The notes below the pieces were generated by a model. The model worked only from the letters and a program-made list of their open reading frames with translations. It was not told the origin of the DNA and made no database searches. 64,000 bases of DNA from Rhizophlyctis rosea (lineage: Eukaryota > Chytridiomycota > Chytridiomycetes > Rhizophlyctidales > Rhizophlyctidaceae), in NCBI GenBank assembly GCA_027596075.1, contig JADGJC010000029.1:156604-220603 (forward strand), given 5' to 3'. Positions within the stretch are counted from its first letter, which is position 1, and each line of letters begins with the position of its first letter. This document shows, piece by piece, positions 35,401-47,729 of the stretch. Both the position numbers and the translations under genes were made by a program.

Positions 35401-36311
35401 ATGCTCAAAGAGTCGCCCAACCTTGGCACGCCTTCGTCAGAGTCACAGAGCACCGACTCTACTTCCCTTGCAATCGCCCACGCCTTATGCACAGTCCCAC
35501 CGACCGCAATCTACATACCCAACTTCGTAACCGAATTGGAAGAAGCCTATCTGGTCGGGAAAGTCAACGCCGCGCCTAAGCCAAAATGGACCGTCTTACG
35601 CAACCGCCGGCTGCAAAACTGGGGTGTTGCACCGAGTAAAGGTTCCAAAGGCATGGTTGCCATTGGAGAAGCCTTACCTGACTGGTTGGCGGGGGCGGAG
35701 GAGCGAATTGCGGAGTTGGGTGTATGGGGGCAGGATAAGAGTGGGAAGACAAAGAGGGCGAATTGTTGTCTGGTCAATGAGTTGAGTATTGTTTATGTAT
35801 TTGCTCAATTAGCTGCGTCACCATCTAACTTGAACACAGATATCATCCCAATCAAGGCATCATGCCACACGAAGACGGGCCAGCATATCAACCAACAGTC
35901 GCAACAATTTCTCTAGGAGAACGCTGCATTCTGCACTTTTACAAAAGTCGGCAAAGCGACTCTGAACAGCCTTCTGAAGCCGCCCCCGCTTCAAGTCCCA
36001 TGAGCACATCGCCTGACCCCCAACCGTCCCACGATCCCACCACCTCGCCGCAACGCAAACCAGATTTCTCCCTCCTCCTCCTCCCGCGCAGTCTCCTCGT
36101 TCTGCGGGACGAGATGTACATAGCGCACATGCACGGAATTGATGAAACGAATGTAGATGTTGTTGGACTGGAGACCATTGCAAATTGGGAGGCTGTGAAG
36201 GAAGACGTCCCTCCAGGGCCACTGCCACGCACGAAGACACGAATAAGTTTGACGTATAGAGTGGCGAAGAACGTGATCAATGTTGGAAACTTGTTTGGCA
36301 AAAGGAAGTGA
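35401..36311 (+). CDS. ALKBH6: AlkB-like Fe(II)/2-oxoglutarate dioxygenase, ALKBH6 type (2 exons)
   Basis: Exons 35401-35780 and 35840-36311 join in phase (the junction codon is Glu in NEYHPN) to about 283 aa. Matches to ALKBH6 in order: the N-terminal AIYIPNFVTELEEAYLVGKV and RRLQNWGVAP, the metal-binding HxD within YHPNQGIMPHEDGPAYQPTV, ISLGERCILHFYKSR, then a Ser/Pro-rich loop, FSLLLLPRSLLVLRDEMYIA, the second histidine in HMHGIDE, and the 2-oxoglutarate-binding arginines in RTKTRISLTYRVAK. ALKBH6 substrates are not well settled, so I claim only the dioxygenase fold and active site. The variable Ser/Pro loop at this point is also found in the animal protein. Confidence 0.93.
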
Positions 36312-37357
36312 AGCTGCCCTTGCATCATTCTGTAACACTACAAAAGCGGTATTTTGTCCTTCGCACCCTGGATAACAGTGCTTAGGTAGTTGTGGAAGCT
36401 TCCGCGGTTGCAAACAATACTTGATGGTTTGTGTGCGATAACCTCTCACGCGCAAACATAACGACGCACGAGAAACTGCCTTCATAACGGAACAAACCAC
36501 TTGCGCAACGGCTAAGATGCACATTCTCTTTACTGACAAACGTAGACTCTTTGATATTTCGGGTTCCCACCAACGCCCAAATTCCGCTGCAAACAACTCC
36601 TGTCCAACAGAGGCAAAAGTTCCCTTCAAGCATAGACATGAGACCTGCGAAGTAGAGAAGATGGCACCCCACTGACTGGCGCATTCCAAAGTGTGCCCTT
36701 TCTTAAGGTAAACAGCTGTCGAAAGCAAGCGAACCGTCCGTCCTCAGAACAAAATCAATCCAAAAAAGATATCTCTTGAAAGCAGACGCACGGATTATTA
36801 GCTTCCGTGTTGGGTATGTTCTGGCTCTGCGCCATTTATTAGTCCATCAATGCGTTAGCTAGGACCAATGGTAAGCAGATCGTGGTAAATATGTAAAGAA
36901 CAAGAAGGAGATGTGGTCAGCTTGGCGCATAGAAAAAGGATTCAGGGGGTGGGGCTTGGCCGGGCTTGGAATGTGGTCTGTGACGGATAATGCGTCATTA
37001 TCTCAATATGGGCAGAATGAGGGCTTTTCTGGCCACGATCGTTTGTGTTTACTTTGATGACCAGGCGCAGTGTTCGGACCATTTTGATGGCCCAGCCGCT
37101 GCGTAAGCCGCTCCAGTGCCGCTGGACACAAACTGTTCTCCTTCTCCGACGCTCCGCAGTGGTGACAATTCGAAAAGATGACAAGGTGGGGAGTCGCCTT
37201 CAGGAGGTTGAGTTTCTTACCATTCCGGCCATTTTGTTCACACCTCTTTGCTAACGACGTTCGTCGACCGAACTCGAGTGTGCGAGACGAGTGGTCGGGC
37301 ACTATTACGCGTGTGGTTGAACGGCATTCCTGGCGATTTTGATAGTAAACAAACCTC
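36312..37357. other. Intergenic region
   Basis: About 1 kb between ALKBH6 and the TRP-like channel gene. Several open frames cross it but show no family signal. The part just before 37358 presumably holds the channel promoter. Confidence 0.5.
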
Positions 37358-40300
37358 ATGGCTCACCAGCCCGGAGTGCCTCTTCAGCGCTTTCCGCAGG
37401 AGCAAGTCAACCCATATGGTATCAGGGTCAACAAACGCGTTCCCCGACCGGGAATTAGCGTCAACCACCTTGAAACCCATATCCCCCCACAACTCATACC
37501 AAAGCACCAACTGCCACCCGATACCGCAAAAGAGGCCTCTATTTTCAAGCGGATAGCGAAAGTTTGGGGCAATGTCCTTGGGCCGGGGTTCAAGCGTCTG
37601 GGAGCTGACTCTCATGCTGACTTGACGGCAGGGGATTTGGCAGCAACGACACAGCAGCTGAGGTATGGTGTACGCTGCTCTTTTAACGGATTACAATATA
37701 TCTTAAATGTCATTTTCAGGAGTGCAACGGGCGAATGGAAAACAGAGGACCAAATCGACATCTTCAATGCAACATTATACGGTCGAGTGGATTGGTTGAA
37801 GAAAATTGAGAGAGAGGAAGGTCCTAAACAGCTACATGTCCGGGGCGCTCACGGAAGAACTGTATTGCATTTGGCATGTCTTCTGCTGGGATCGTCACCG
37901 CCTCCTATTCCCGATGATCTGCACATGCCACACTACATCTACATTGACCACAAGGAGACTGTTCCAAGTCCTGAAATTGACGGAACGGTGCTGATAGATC
38001 AGCCATACCGAGACATCATTGATTATCTGGTGACCAGTCCACAACACAGATATCTTCGTGAGTGTTGATGCAATATTTGACTTCAGATTCCCTTTGCTAA
38101 TGTAGTCATTTCATACAGTCAATCTTGCCTTTGAGGGCGCATACGCGGGAGAAGTAGCAGCCCACATTGCAGTTGTCAAACGTGACCTGAACCTGTTGAA
38201 GCTCTTGGTGGATCATGGAGCGGACGTCTCCTTCCCTCGTGCCACTGGCCGATTTTTCAGTCCAGAAGGATCATTATACGTAAGCATCTACATTCATTCT
38301 TTTGAATCAAACTCTTGACCCGTCCAAAATATTGAAACACTCATACTGCCATTGATGCCCAGTATGGTGAAACAGTTCTCGCCTTCGCTGCCTGCACCGG
38401 AGACGAAGACATCGTAAAATACATCCTAAACGACTGCGGTGCCGACCCCTCCCAAATCGACAGTCACGGCAACACCGCCCTCCACGTCCTAGCCTGGTGG
38501 GGCTACTACAACACCTCCGACCCGGAAGGCATGAAACAACGCCTCGAAGAAGACGAAAAATCCAACGAAGACGGCGCCGACCCCAAACCCTCCACCGCCA
38601 CCCTCGGCGGAGTCTGGAACGTCATCTACAACAAGATGGTGGAACTGAAAGTGGAGAATCCTTTACATTTGTTGAACTACCAACGATGGACGCCGTTGCT
38701 GGTCGCGGTAAACCAGAAGCATAGGCATATGGTTCATGCGATTATTGAGAGTACGGCGCGGGTTGAGTGGAGTTATGGGCCTGTACGATGTGTGCATTAT
38801 CCGTTGACTTTTTTGGATCATCCGAGTACGAGGGCGTATTTGGGGACGCAGCAGGAGGAGGAGTCGACGGTTAAGAGGACGTATACGAAGTTGTCGAGGA
38901 GTTTGTCGAAGGTGGGGCAAGGTTATTTGGTGTTTTTTTCTTCTGAAATTGAATGATTTACGAATTTTGTATAGAGATCGCAAGAACACACCATCAAGGA
39001 ACCAGTAAAGAAGATTCCCAAATCGATGAAGGAGCCTAGTGGCTGTGCGCTGGAACTTGCAGTGCGGAATGAGGTATGGTACTCTGCCTTCACGCACCTT
39101 TCACTCCCTCCACCCTCCTAATCCCTCCACCCCACCCAGGACATCGACCTAATCTCCGCCGAACCCATCTTCCGCATGCTCCTCGAAGCAAAATGGATCC
39201 TCTACGCCAAAGATATGTACCTAGCCTACTTCTGCTGGGCCCTCCTCTACGCCATCCTCTTCTCCGTCGCCATCGCCCTCCTCCCCACCGCGCCCCCCGA
39301 GGATTCCGATAACTACATATCCCGGTGGGATTACTTCTCCGACGCAGCAGGCACCGCAGGCCACTGGCGGTTCTTCATTGAGCTGTGCCTTCTGGTGATC
39401 AATATCATAAGACTTGTGAGGCAGATTATAGCGTTGCATAGATTTAAGTGGCGGCATTATTTGTTGGGTTTTCATGGGAGTCGGAATGTGAAGATTTGGG
39501 GGAATATTTTGTTGTTTGTTATTATTGTTGTTTGTAGGGCGGTGGGGAATTTTAATGGGGAGAATTTTGCGGTGGGGATTGCGGCTATTTTCTTGTGAGT
39601 GGTTTTTTTCAGATTTTTTCAGAGTTTTCCGATAGTCAGTGGCAAGTGAGTTTTGTTTTCATTGGGTTCTCACTTTTTCTACTTCCATTACACAACCCAG
39701 CTGGATCTCCCTCCTCCACTACACCAAAGGTTCCCGCCGTCTCGGCCCGCTCGTGATGATCTTCTACCGCATGATGTCGTGGGACTTGTGGAGGTTCATC
39801 ATCATTTGGGGTGTCATGTTTGTTGGGTTCACGGAAGCGATGTACCTCCAAATGCGACCACCTGGACTTGCCGAGTGGCAGCATGGACAGAATGACGAGA
39901 ATTATCGGAATGGGAGTGATTACAACTCGGGTTTGTCGGATTGGAGGGAGCCGACTGGAGCTTTGTTGTGGATGTTCAGGTGGAGTTTGAGTCAGGCTGA
40001 GTTTGGTGAGTTTTTTTTTGGATGGGATTAGTAGAAAGAAGTAGGAGCGTTGTGACTGACGGTTCTATCTCCCACAAAAAAAAAAGATGATTTGCGAGCG
40101 GCTTTAGATTCTCGGGCGGCGAAGTTCTACTGGGTGGTGAGTTTTCCCGTTTGTCGTCGTTTCCATTGGGGCGGAAGTGTCTGAAGCAAATTTTCCGCCT
40201 TTTCTTCCTCCCAGCTGTTCACCGTCTTCACCGTCATCCTCCTCTTCAACGTGCTCATTGCCATGTTGAACACCACATATGCCGAGGTATGATCAAAAAT

Positions 40301-40666
40301 AGCTGCATTTTCCCTTATTTTCTTCCACTCACCCTCTCACCCTAGATCATCGACCACGCCGACCGCAAATGGCACGTAGAATGGGCCAAAATCGTCATGT
40401 CCATCGACGACAAACTCCACACCGCCATCGAACCAATGGGCTTCCGTCGCAAAGTTGACGGAGAGTACTACTTTGCATTCAACTTCCGTGATGATATTCC
40501 GCAGATTCCCGTCTCGCTCGTCGCGACAAACGATTTAACGGATATTGGGGACAGGATCAGGAGGAGTGCGGAGAAGAGGACGCATAAGAATCGCAAGTTG
40601 GTGGGAGAGTTGAGGTGGGGGAAGGAGTTGGCGCCGAGGCATGGGAGGAGAGGGATGGATGAGTAG
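37358..40666 (+). CDS. TRPV-like cation channel with ankyrin repeats (10 exons)
   Basis: Exons 37358-37662, 37720-38057, 38119-38279, 38363-38911, 38975-39073, 39140-39594, 39701-40005, 40087-40136, 40215-40286 and 40346-40666 join in phase to about 884 aa. The N-terminal half has ankyrin repeats (GRTVLHLACLLLG, AAHIAVVKRDLNLLKLLVDH, GETVLAFAACTGDEDIVKYI, GNTALHVLAWWG, RWTPLLVAVNQKHRHMVHAI). The C-terminal half has six membrane helices: YLAYFCWALLYAILFSVAIA, FFIELCLLVINIIRLVRQII, IWGNILLFVIIVVCRAVG, FAVGIAAIFLWISLLHYTKG, LWRFIIIWGVMFVGFTEAMY and FTVFTVILLFNVLIAMLNTT. A pore-loop candidate is ALLWMFRWSLSQAEF. After S6 comes DRKWHVEWAKIVMSIDDK, at the position of the TRP box. The order ankyrin, six helices, TRP box is that of TRPV channels. 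Gating stimulus and selectivity cannot be told; the filter GMGD of TRPV1 is not preserved. Confidence 0.88.
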
Positions 40667-40991
40667 GAGCTTGTGCGCTTGTGGGCTTCATTTGTGTGAT
40701 TTTCAGGAGGTGTTTTTGGCTATGAAAGATAGATTATGTAGAATGATTGTACTTTTGTGTTTCGTTTCATTTTAGCTAGGTATGATAGCTTTGATAGGTC
40801 TGGTACCCTTTGTATGTCAGATGATGCCCCACTCTTTTTGCATACCCTTCTTTGGCTTCTACTGTTTAGATAGTGTTAGACATCTGACTTTTTACAACGC
40901 AATTTGCGGTGTTTGCATTGATTCTTGAATATACACTCATTCTGCTTTCAGCAAAATGTACAGAATTTTGGGTTATCGACGGAAGTTTCTG
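40667..40991. other. Convergent intergenic region
   Basis: 325 nt between the channel gene (plus) and the Ser/Thr-rich gene (minus), both ending here. It should hold two 3' UTRs. No gene was seen. Confidence 0.5.
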
Positions 40992-42515
40992 TTATCGCAA
41001 CTTTGGCAACTTCCGTATGCTTTCTACATTCAAGATCCTTGTCGTTTGCTCGCCCCTTGCTACCCCCATGGTCCGTCCCAGTGTCCCTTGATTGCTTGCG
41101 TGACCATTAAGGTGTTGACCCTGAGCCCCTGCTGCCGCTGCGGTTGACGTTGGGGATGATGATGACGACGTGCGATCCAACTGGTGCCGCTTCATGTATT
41201 CGAGACTAGCTAATGACAATTGGTCTTCAAAGTCGACGGAGGTCTGGTCCACCGCGGTCGTTAGTTCGTTGTTCGTGAACGGTGGGTTTCGAGAGTGCGG
41301 GTACGCGGAGATTGTGGTGGGGACGTGATATGGACTGGTATGGCGTGATGATTGGCGAGGGTGTTTTTGGACGGTGGGAAGGAGTTCTGGTGGTAGGTAC
41401 TTTGCCAAAAGTGGTGCGAGCGCTCTCTGTAAATTGATGTCAGTGATAAGGTTTCACTGATGTTGTAGAATCAAGATATTGCTCACCTCTGCCAGTGTAT
41501 CGTCATCCACAAATGACTCGTACTCTATCCGTGGAATGTCTACCGACGGTCCCTTTAATCCATCGTTGTCCTTATCTCTCATTTTGGAGGCGCTGGGCGC
41601 TATCCTTCCCGCCTCCAATAAACTATCCTCGAAAGCAGAGCTCGCTTCCAATATGGGGTTCAACACATCTGATGACCGTTTGTATTGGGGAGTGAGGGGG
41701 GAGTAGTTGTTAGGCGTTACTCGTTGACCAGCCATCGTCGCCATCTGGGTCGGATCCTCCATCCTGTACGTCCCATCTGCTAACGAAAGATCAAGCGCTA
41801 AGTGACGTGGCGAGAGCTCATATGTGCCAGTGCTTGATGTCGTCTCCAACGAAGTGGATGCTGCCAGCACCCGAAGAGCGTCCCGCCTCCGACGATCTTG
41901 ATCATCAGCACCGCCTGTGCCGGCCCTATCTGTCCTACCATCTCTGTGTCCATCAGGACCGGACCCTAACGCCGACAGAACCTCCTCTACTTTGTGCAAC
42001 AAGCTTGCTTCCATATCGCTCGTGGAGGAGTTCTCAGCCGCAATACCACTCCGCCCAAGCGCTTCGTTGACACGTTGTAAGAGTTTGTCGTAGACTCCGT
42101 CTTCATCTGCATCAGGTTTGTCGTCGAGAGGTATTCCCATCATACTAGCACTTTCCCAGCCTGCTACGGTGGAGACTGAGTCATCTTCGACCCAACTGGT
42201 TGTACGCGGAAGGAGATAGGACGTGGGAAGGGGTGTTGTTGCGGTCGCGGTCGTCGACGTTGCGGTGCTGTCGGTGGTTGTGCTTGGTCTGTGGGTTCTG
42301 GTTGGGGTTGATCGCCCTTCCGGTGAAAAGAAAGGTTGATAAACGCCGGAGGGTGGACTGAGACCACCTCTTACGGAAGGAGGTTTATATGATGTTTCTG
42401 AGAGTGCGGTGAGCGAGTCGACGCTGACTGCAAGTAAAGGGTGACTATACGACGTTGATGAAGTTGCCTCTGCAGGTTGTGAGGGACGGTGGGTGTATTT
42501 TGGTGATTCCTCCAT
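40992..42515 (-). CDS. Ser/Thr-rich protein of unknown function (2 or more exons)
   Basis: The start is the ATG at 42515 (MEESPKYTHRPSQPAEATSS). A GTGAGC site after DDDTLAE joins to a 3' site before RALAPLLAKYLPPELLPTVQ, keeping phase. The protein is Ser/Thr/Pro-rich and probably mostly disordered. Acidic and helix-prone blocks stand out: DEDGVYDKLLQRVNEALGRS, MEASLLHKVEEVLSALGSG, DFEDQLSLASLEYMKRHQL and the end ILNVESIRKLPKLR. I do not recognise the family. The short helical blocks look like binding sites in a scaffold, but this is inference. Confidence 0.65.
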
Positions 42516-43670
42516 TGCGGTTGCTGTTGTGGAGAACAGAAATGGTCCTGAGCCAACTTGACTACCCAAATAATCCGAGCCCGCCGGACAACTCTCGACT
42601 GCGCAAAAGCCACAGCATTTGCCACCCAGCCACCATAATTTTTCTTGCCGCCACAGTCCCCAACAGAACTATAAATACCCCCACACACCCCCGTCCCCCT
42701 TGCTTTCTCCTCGAAGTTATTCGCATTCATATATATTGAATACGACCCAAACTATTAATCAATCAAAGGTGTTACTTTTATGTTCCTGAACAGTACTGCC
42801 CTGTTTTGGCGCTTCCATGGCACCCGTGAGAGAAAGGACGTCTATCTGAAGGGCGCCTTCGTGATATTCGATGGTGGCGTCCTATTTCTGACTCCGACAT
42901 TTTAGATTGCTCAATCATCTTTTGGGTTATTGGCGTTTGGTGGGTCTGTAGATGGGCTGGGGGTGGGCTGGAGGGTGGAGCTTGACGTTGAGCTGGCACA
43001 TTGGTCTTCAAACGGAAGTGCCAAGGTAAACTGAGCGAAACCCCTCCCGTGGACTAGGCTTCTATCCACCCACTGATTCTTTCGAAATGGCACTTTGACG
43101 ATACCAACTGCACATCGATCCTATACGATCTGTGGTCCATGCACACTCGAAATGGGATGGTGACCGCCTCGATCGGACCTTTGGGACAACAATGACCGAA
43201 ACAATAACTGAAATGGAAAGGACTGCCGGTGTTGACTCTCAATGAGGGTTCGCTCGATTGAAGGGTGCCGAAGCATGAAAATCAAACAAATCTGAATCAC
43301 TCTCCCCACCTTTATGGACAGAAAATTGTAAAGCAAAACCTGAATGCTACGGAGAGGACTTGAAGTGGTCAAATGGGTCCTAATGATCAACAACTGAGGA
43401 AAAATGAGTGGATCCTCAACGAGCGCCTCCATCGAGGTGTGACTGGTAAACTGAGTATACGGACAGCGCTGAAGAGTGCGAAGGACTTTTGCCGCATAGT
43501 GCAATTGGCCTCAACAGGTGGCCGACTTGGGGATTAGTCATCACATTGGCCCGTATTTGGAGGACTCATTGTGTATCACAAATTCGATCTGCACGCTCGC
43601 ACATTTCCAGTTCAAGCAGTCATTTGGGTTTCTCACCCACCGGACTCATTCCGTCTAGAGGCAAATTTCA
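42516..43670. other. Divergent intergenic region
   Basis: About 1.15 kb between the Ser/Thr-rich gene (minus) and COX11 (plus). Only short open frames on both strands were seen, none with family signal. It should hold both promoters. Confidence 0.5.
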
Positions 43671-44616
43671 ATGTCGTTCTCAAAGCTGGCAGCAACAGCT
43701 GCCTTGCGCGGTGCCTTCAGAAGTAGCTGGTGGGTAACTGACGGTCGAAAATAAATAGTTGTGCGGCCCTTATTGATCTACTTCATAGCACACCCTCACG
43801 GCTCTCCCTCACACCAAGAATATCCCGTTTCAACCCCTCCCTGCTCACACCACTTACACGCTCCACCATCCGCCGTTATGCGTCACCAACGGACATCCCA
43901 CCACCCACCTCCCAACCCTTCTCCCAACCCACAGCAACATACGCCGACGCCAGGCGCCTCTACCAACAACAAAAAGCTCTCGAATCCCAATCAACAATGT
44001 ACTACGTCGCCGCCGTAATCGTAACCTTCCTCGGCCTCTCCTACGCTGCCGTCCCCCTCTACCAACTAATCTGCACCCAAACCGGCCTCGACGGCACACC
44101 CCTTACCGCCCCCGGCCACAAATTCGAACCCTCATCAATGCACCCAGTCCCCTCCGGCCGCAAAGTCAAAATCGTCTTCGACTCCTCAACCTCCGACCAA
44201 ATGAAATGGTCATTCACCCCTCAAACAAAAGAAATCAACGTAATCCCCGGCGAAACTGCTCTCGCGTTCTACACGGCGCATAACCCGACGGATGAAGATG
44301 TGATTGGGATTTCGACATACTCGGTCGTACCACCCAAGGCCGCGCAGTATTTTAATAAGATTCAGTGCTTTTGTTTTGAGGAGCAAAAGTTGGAGGCACA
44401 CGAGGAGGTGGATATGCCGGTGTTTTTTTATATTGATCCGGAGTTTGCGAGTGATCCGTGGATGAAGGATGTCCATACCATTACGTTACATTATACGTTC
44501 TTCAAAAGTAGGTTCTTCCACTTCCCAACTTTCTGTCATGTTCCTCCTTACTGCGCCCCATTCAATAAACTGACACCACATCTACACCCACACCCACAGG
44601 CAAAAGACAACTATAA
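43671..44616 (+). CDS. COX11: Cytochrome c oxidase assembly protein Cox11 (3 exons)
   Basis: Copper chaperone that helps build the CuB centre of cytochrome c oxidase subunit 1 at the mitochondrial inner membrane. Exons 43671-43729, 43789-44507 and 44600-44616 join in phase to about 264 aa. The N-terminus (MSFSKLAATAALRGAFRSS) and the RSTIRRYASP stretch are a typical presequence. One membrane span follows (MYYVAAVIVTFLGLSYAAVP), then LYQLICTQTGLDGTP, WSFTPQTKEINVIPGETALA, the copper-binding block IQCFCFEEQ, MPVFFYIDPEF and ITLHYTFFK. The last coding exon adds only SKRQL before the stop. Family length and order are complete. Confidence 0.94.
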
Positions 44617-44707
44617 AACCCGGTTGCATAACAACGCACACAGCTTTTCTCCATATGTACATAGATAAAGCAAAGCAAAATATAATCACATTCTACGAAG
44701 TTCTTCA

Positions 44708-45842
44708 TCATACGGCCCACGGCAAATCCTTCAAATCTTTCCTCAAAAAGAACGCATCAGGTGGATCGACGCCCTTGTTCTGGTTATAGTACCCGTTTAT
44801 TCGCTCCTGTATTCGGAACCCGTTTCTGGTGTAGAAGCCTATTGCTTCGACGTTGGTGATTTGGACGTGGAGGCATAGGTAGTGGACGGAGGGGTCTGTG
44901 CGGCAGTATGTTTCGATGCGGTTGAGGAGGTAGGATCCTGGGGGTTGAAGGTTGGGGGAGAGTTGATAGGTTGTGGGGTGGGCTGCTGATGGAATGTGGG
45001 AGATGATAACAGGTTGGAACATACCTATTTTCAAACGGCGATAAGGTGCCAGAACCCCCAATGTCATGATATATACACGGTATGGAGTTGGAATGGCTGA
45101 TGATGCCGGTTCTTTCCTACAACTGATGGCGCCAATGACTTCGTTCTCCCATCGTGCTGTTCCCCAAACAAGAAATAGTCAGCATCCATGCTTATCTGCG
45201 AACCTGACGATGAAAGCCTTGCGGCATCCATCAACCAGAGTCCACAGCCATCTCACCTAAATTACTAAGCTCCCTCGCGTGCGTTTCGCAAACGTCGCGG
45301 TAAAAGCGGTCATTGTATCGGACGGGGAAGAGAACCATGTTGAGGCGACGGAACATTTCGACGTTGTAAGATGTGATGTTTTCCATGGCTAGTTGGGGAG
45401 GGAGTGGGGTATATGTTGAGATGGGGGGTCGTGGTGTCCAGGCTTCGGGGTCGGTGAGAATTGATTGTTTGTGTGGTGGAGCTGCTGGTGTGGAGATATG
45501 ATTTATATGGCGTGGTGGGGAGGGGTTGTTGGGTGCTGAATGTCTAGTAGGATTTATGGTCGACCATCGCAGCTGAGTTTGTTGCCATCCTCCTGATGAT
45601 CTTTCTGGTGTTTTTGCCGGGCGTTCTCGGCCTACTGATGGTTTACGGTTTGTGGGGGATGGGCGGGTGGGTGGTGGGTTGCGGGGTCGGGGAGAGGATA
45701 TACCGGAGCGGACGGCGCTGACATAGTCTAGCGTTGGGGACGGGGAGAGCTGGGGTTGAGAGGAGAAGTGTGAGTGCCGAGGCGGTGAAAAGCTTGGTGG
45801 TAGCTGTTGATTTGATGTGGACGGGCCGCCTCGTAGCGTCAT
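44708..45842 (-). CDS. NAA50: NAA50-like N-alpha-acetyltransferase with long disordered N-terminus (3 exons)
   Basis: Exons 45842-45257, 45156-45025 and 44937-44708 join in phase to about 315 aa. The C-terminal 160 residues match NAA50 (San), which acetylates protein N-termini in the NatA/NatE complex: MENITSYNVEMFRRLNMVLF, PVRYNDRFYRDV, VIGAISCRKE, YIMTLGVLAPYRRLKIGSYL (the acetyl-CoA-binding RRxxxG loop), YLCLHVQITNVEAIGFYTRN and GYYNQNKGVDPPDAFFLRKD. The first 152 residues, before MENITS, are Pro/Ser/Thr-rich and unlike NAA50. If translation starts instead at the ATG at 45386, the protein has the normal family length, so the extension may be a second start, a regulatory tail, or not translated. 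Confidence 0.88.
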
Positions 45843-47729
45843 CGTTCCGCCAAGCTGTTCCGCACCTCAAAGAGGAAGTCGAGCGTCTTCCTCTTTACGA
45901 GTTTCATTTAGTGATGGAATCTTGGCAGAGGTATGGTCGAGCGGGAAGGTTACGTTTGTTACACCCACTGGTGCGGCAGGCGGCTTTGAGGGACTTTTGA
46001 TAACGTTGGTTTGAAATGTGAGGGAGACATGAGAGAAAGCAAAGTGGATGAGCGGCAACCAGTGGGCGTTTTGGTGTTCGATCAGTAACACGATCACTCG
46101 TCATGGGTTGACCAGGATGAGGCTTGCTCTCTGGCTTATGTTTTGCATACGTAAGCGTGGTCCCCGTTGCTCTTGCAACTTCCTTCTGTCCCTCGATATT
46201 CTCGACATTCTTCTGAGTTGCTCCTGTCATGCTCGTGATCTCGTTGATCCTATCGCCGATTCTTAGTTGTCAATCCCTAATGGCCAATCCTTTATTGTCA
46301 ATCCTTAATGGTCATTCCTTTATTGTCAATCCGTCATTGTCAATCCTTCATTGCCAATCCCTAATGAGTCTAATGGTCAATCCTTTATTGTCAATCCGTC
46401 ATTGTCAATCCGATATTGTCAATCCCTTAGTGTCAATCCCTAGTCGTCAATCCCTAGTTGTCAATCCATAATTGTCAATCTGTATTTTTAATCCCTAACC
46501 GTGGTCGATCTTTAATTGTCAATCCAGTCAATCCCGTCATCTGTCAATCACGTAGGAATTGCCAATCTCGTCAATCTCGTCATGGGTTACTCCCGTCACT
46601 CTTGCAACCCCTATATTTTTGTCAATCCCTGTGTGTCAATCTTGTCAATTCCGCTAATCTTGACAATCATTGTGACTGCGGAGGCACAGCCACTTTATGG
46701 AAGTGAGCAGCTGCAACACGGAAGTAGCTGAACCATGAAGCGACAAGGTGAATAGGGTGCATATCGGTGATGGTCGGGCCTTGGCATAGACAGTTCTGGG
46801 TTCATCAGCCAACTCAGCCAGCTATGCAACATACCAGTCTCTATCGGGACACCGGGGGGTTGGGGCATCAACTATCGCTATTCCACTGCATGAGGAATTT
46901 TCCGGATTTGGCTGCACGGACTTCTGATGACTTATATGCATCCATATTACCGAAGGAAGAAGCACGATGTACAATGAGATAGCATTTCCGCCTGTAAATG
47001 AATCTTCGCTTCCATCTCACAACGTGATCCTGTCATCATACACGTACAGGAAGAATTCAAGAATGGGGGACCTTCGTTGCACCTCCAAGCCCACCTGTCC
47101 TGTTGGGCGATGGCAAAAAAATTCTCGGTATTTTGCAGAATTGGGCACTAACATCAATCAAAACAGGCCGACAATACTTGCGCATGCAATTTCTGCACCG
47201 TTGGCTGATGCACCATGGTTTTCCAGCCCATCTCATCCCTCTCGAAGGATAGGCACTCCCCTTCCATTATTATGGAAATGCTCCAAGTCGTGGTTCATCG
47301 TCGAATCCGTCTCTCGGTATTGCCGCCCCCATCGCAGTCTGAAGACCCCCCTCCCTTTTCAAGAAGCGCGCGTCCGCGCAGTCCATCCGTACTTTATTTC
47401 AGAGCATATCGCAACCCCCATACGAAGTGACCTCCGGAACATTTGGTGTCGAGAATCAGGCATGTTGGCGTGATGGAATGACGGCGTAGGCAGGTGGAGG
47501 GAATGCCAATCATCGGCAGGAGGCGATGTGTCCTTAACTGCGGTTGCGACGGGCTGGCATGCGGTGGAAGTATCACGCGTGCCACCGAAAATCGCAGCTT
47601 GCATGTGCGAAGGCAATGCAACGATGGCGGTCGATTCGCTACCAGGACATCCTTCCTGCTTATCACAGTCAACATCTCGCTGTCGTCTTCGTACAATGGC
47701 GTCATCATAGACCAGACGACACCATGGCG
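45843..47729. other. Long region without a convincing gene
   Basis: Nearly 1.9 kb between NAA50 and the putative membrane protein. It contains the GTCAATC minisatellite (listed separately). The open frames beside it (such as 46967-47473) have no recognisable content and I do not call them genes. Confidence 0.5.
46264..46670 (+). repeat. GTCAATC minisatellite, about 18 degenerate copies
   Basis: The heptamer GTCAATC occurs about 18 times in roughly 370 bp. Early units have a period near 14-15 bp of the type ATTGTCAATCCNT, and later ones are more irregular. The units are diverged by point changes and a few indels, so the array is old or evolving. It gives long open frames on the plus strand only because the short period repeats codons; these are not real genes. 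Confidence 0.9.

Noticed and set aside
35991..36728. Long minus-strand open frame of 245 codons opposite ALKBH6
   Set aside because: It overlaps the well-supported ALKBH6 coding exon and has no family signal or splice context; it is an antisense shadow.
46264..46670. CRISPR array
   Set aside because: Units are degenerate, short and without unique spacers, and the genome is eukaryotic.
46229..46706. Open frames through the GTCAATC array as a repeat protein
   Set aside because: The frames arise from the short repeat period and change register; there is no start context or splice support.
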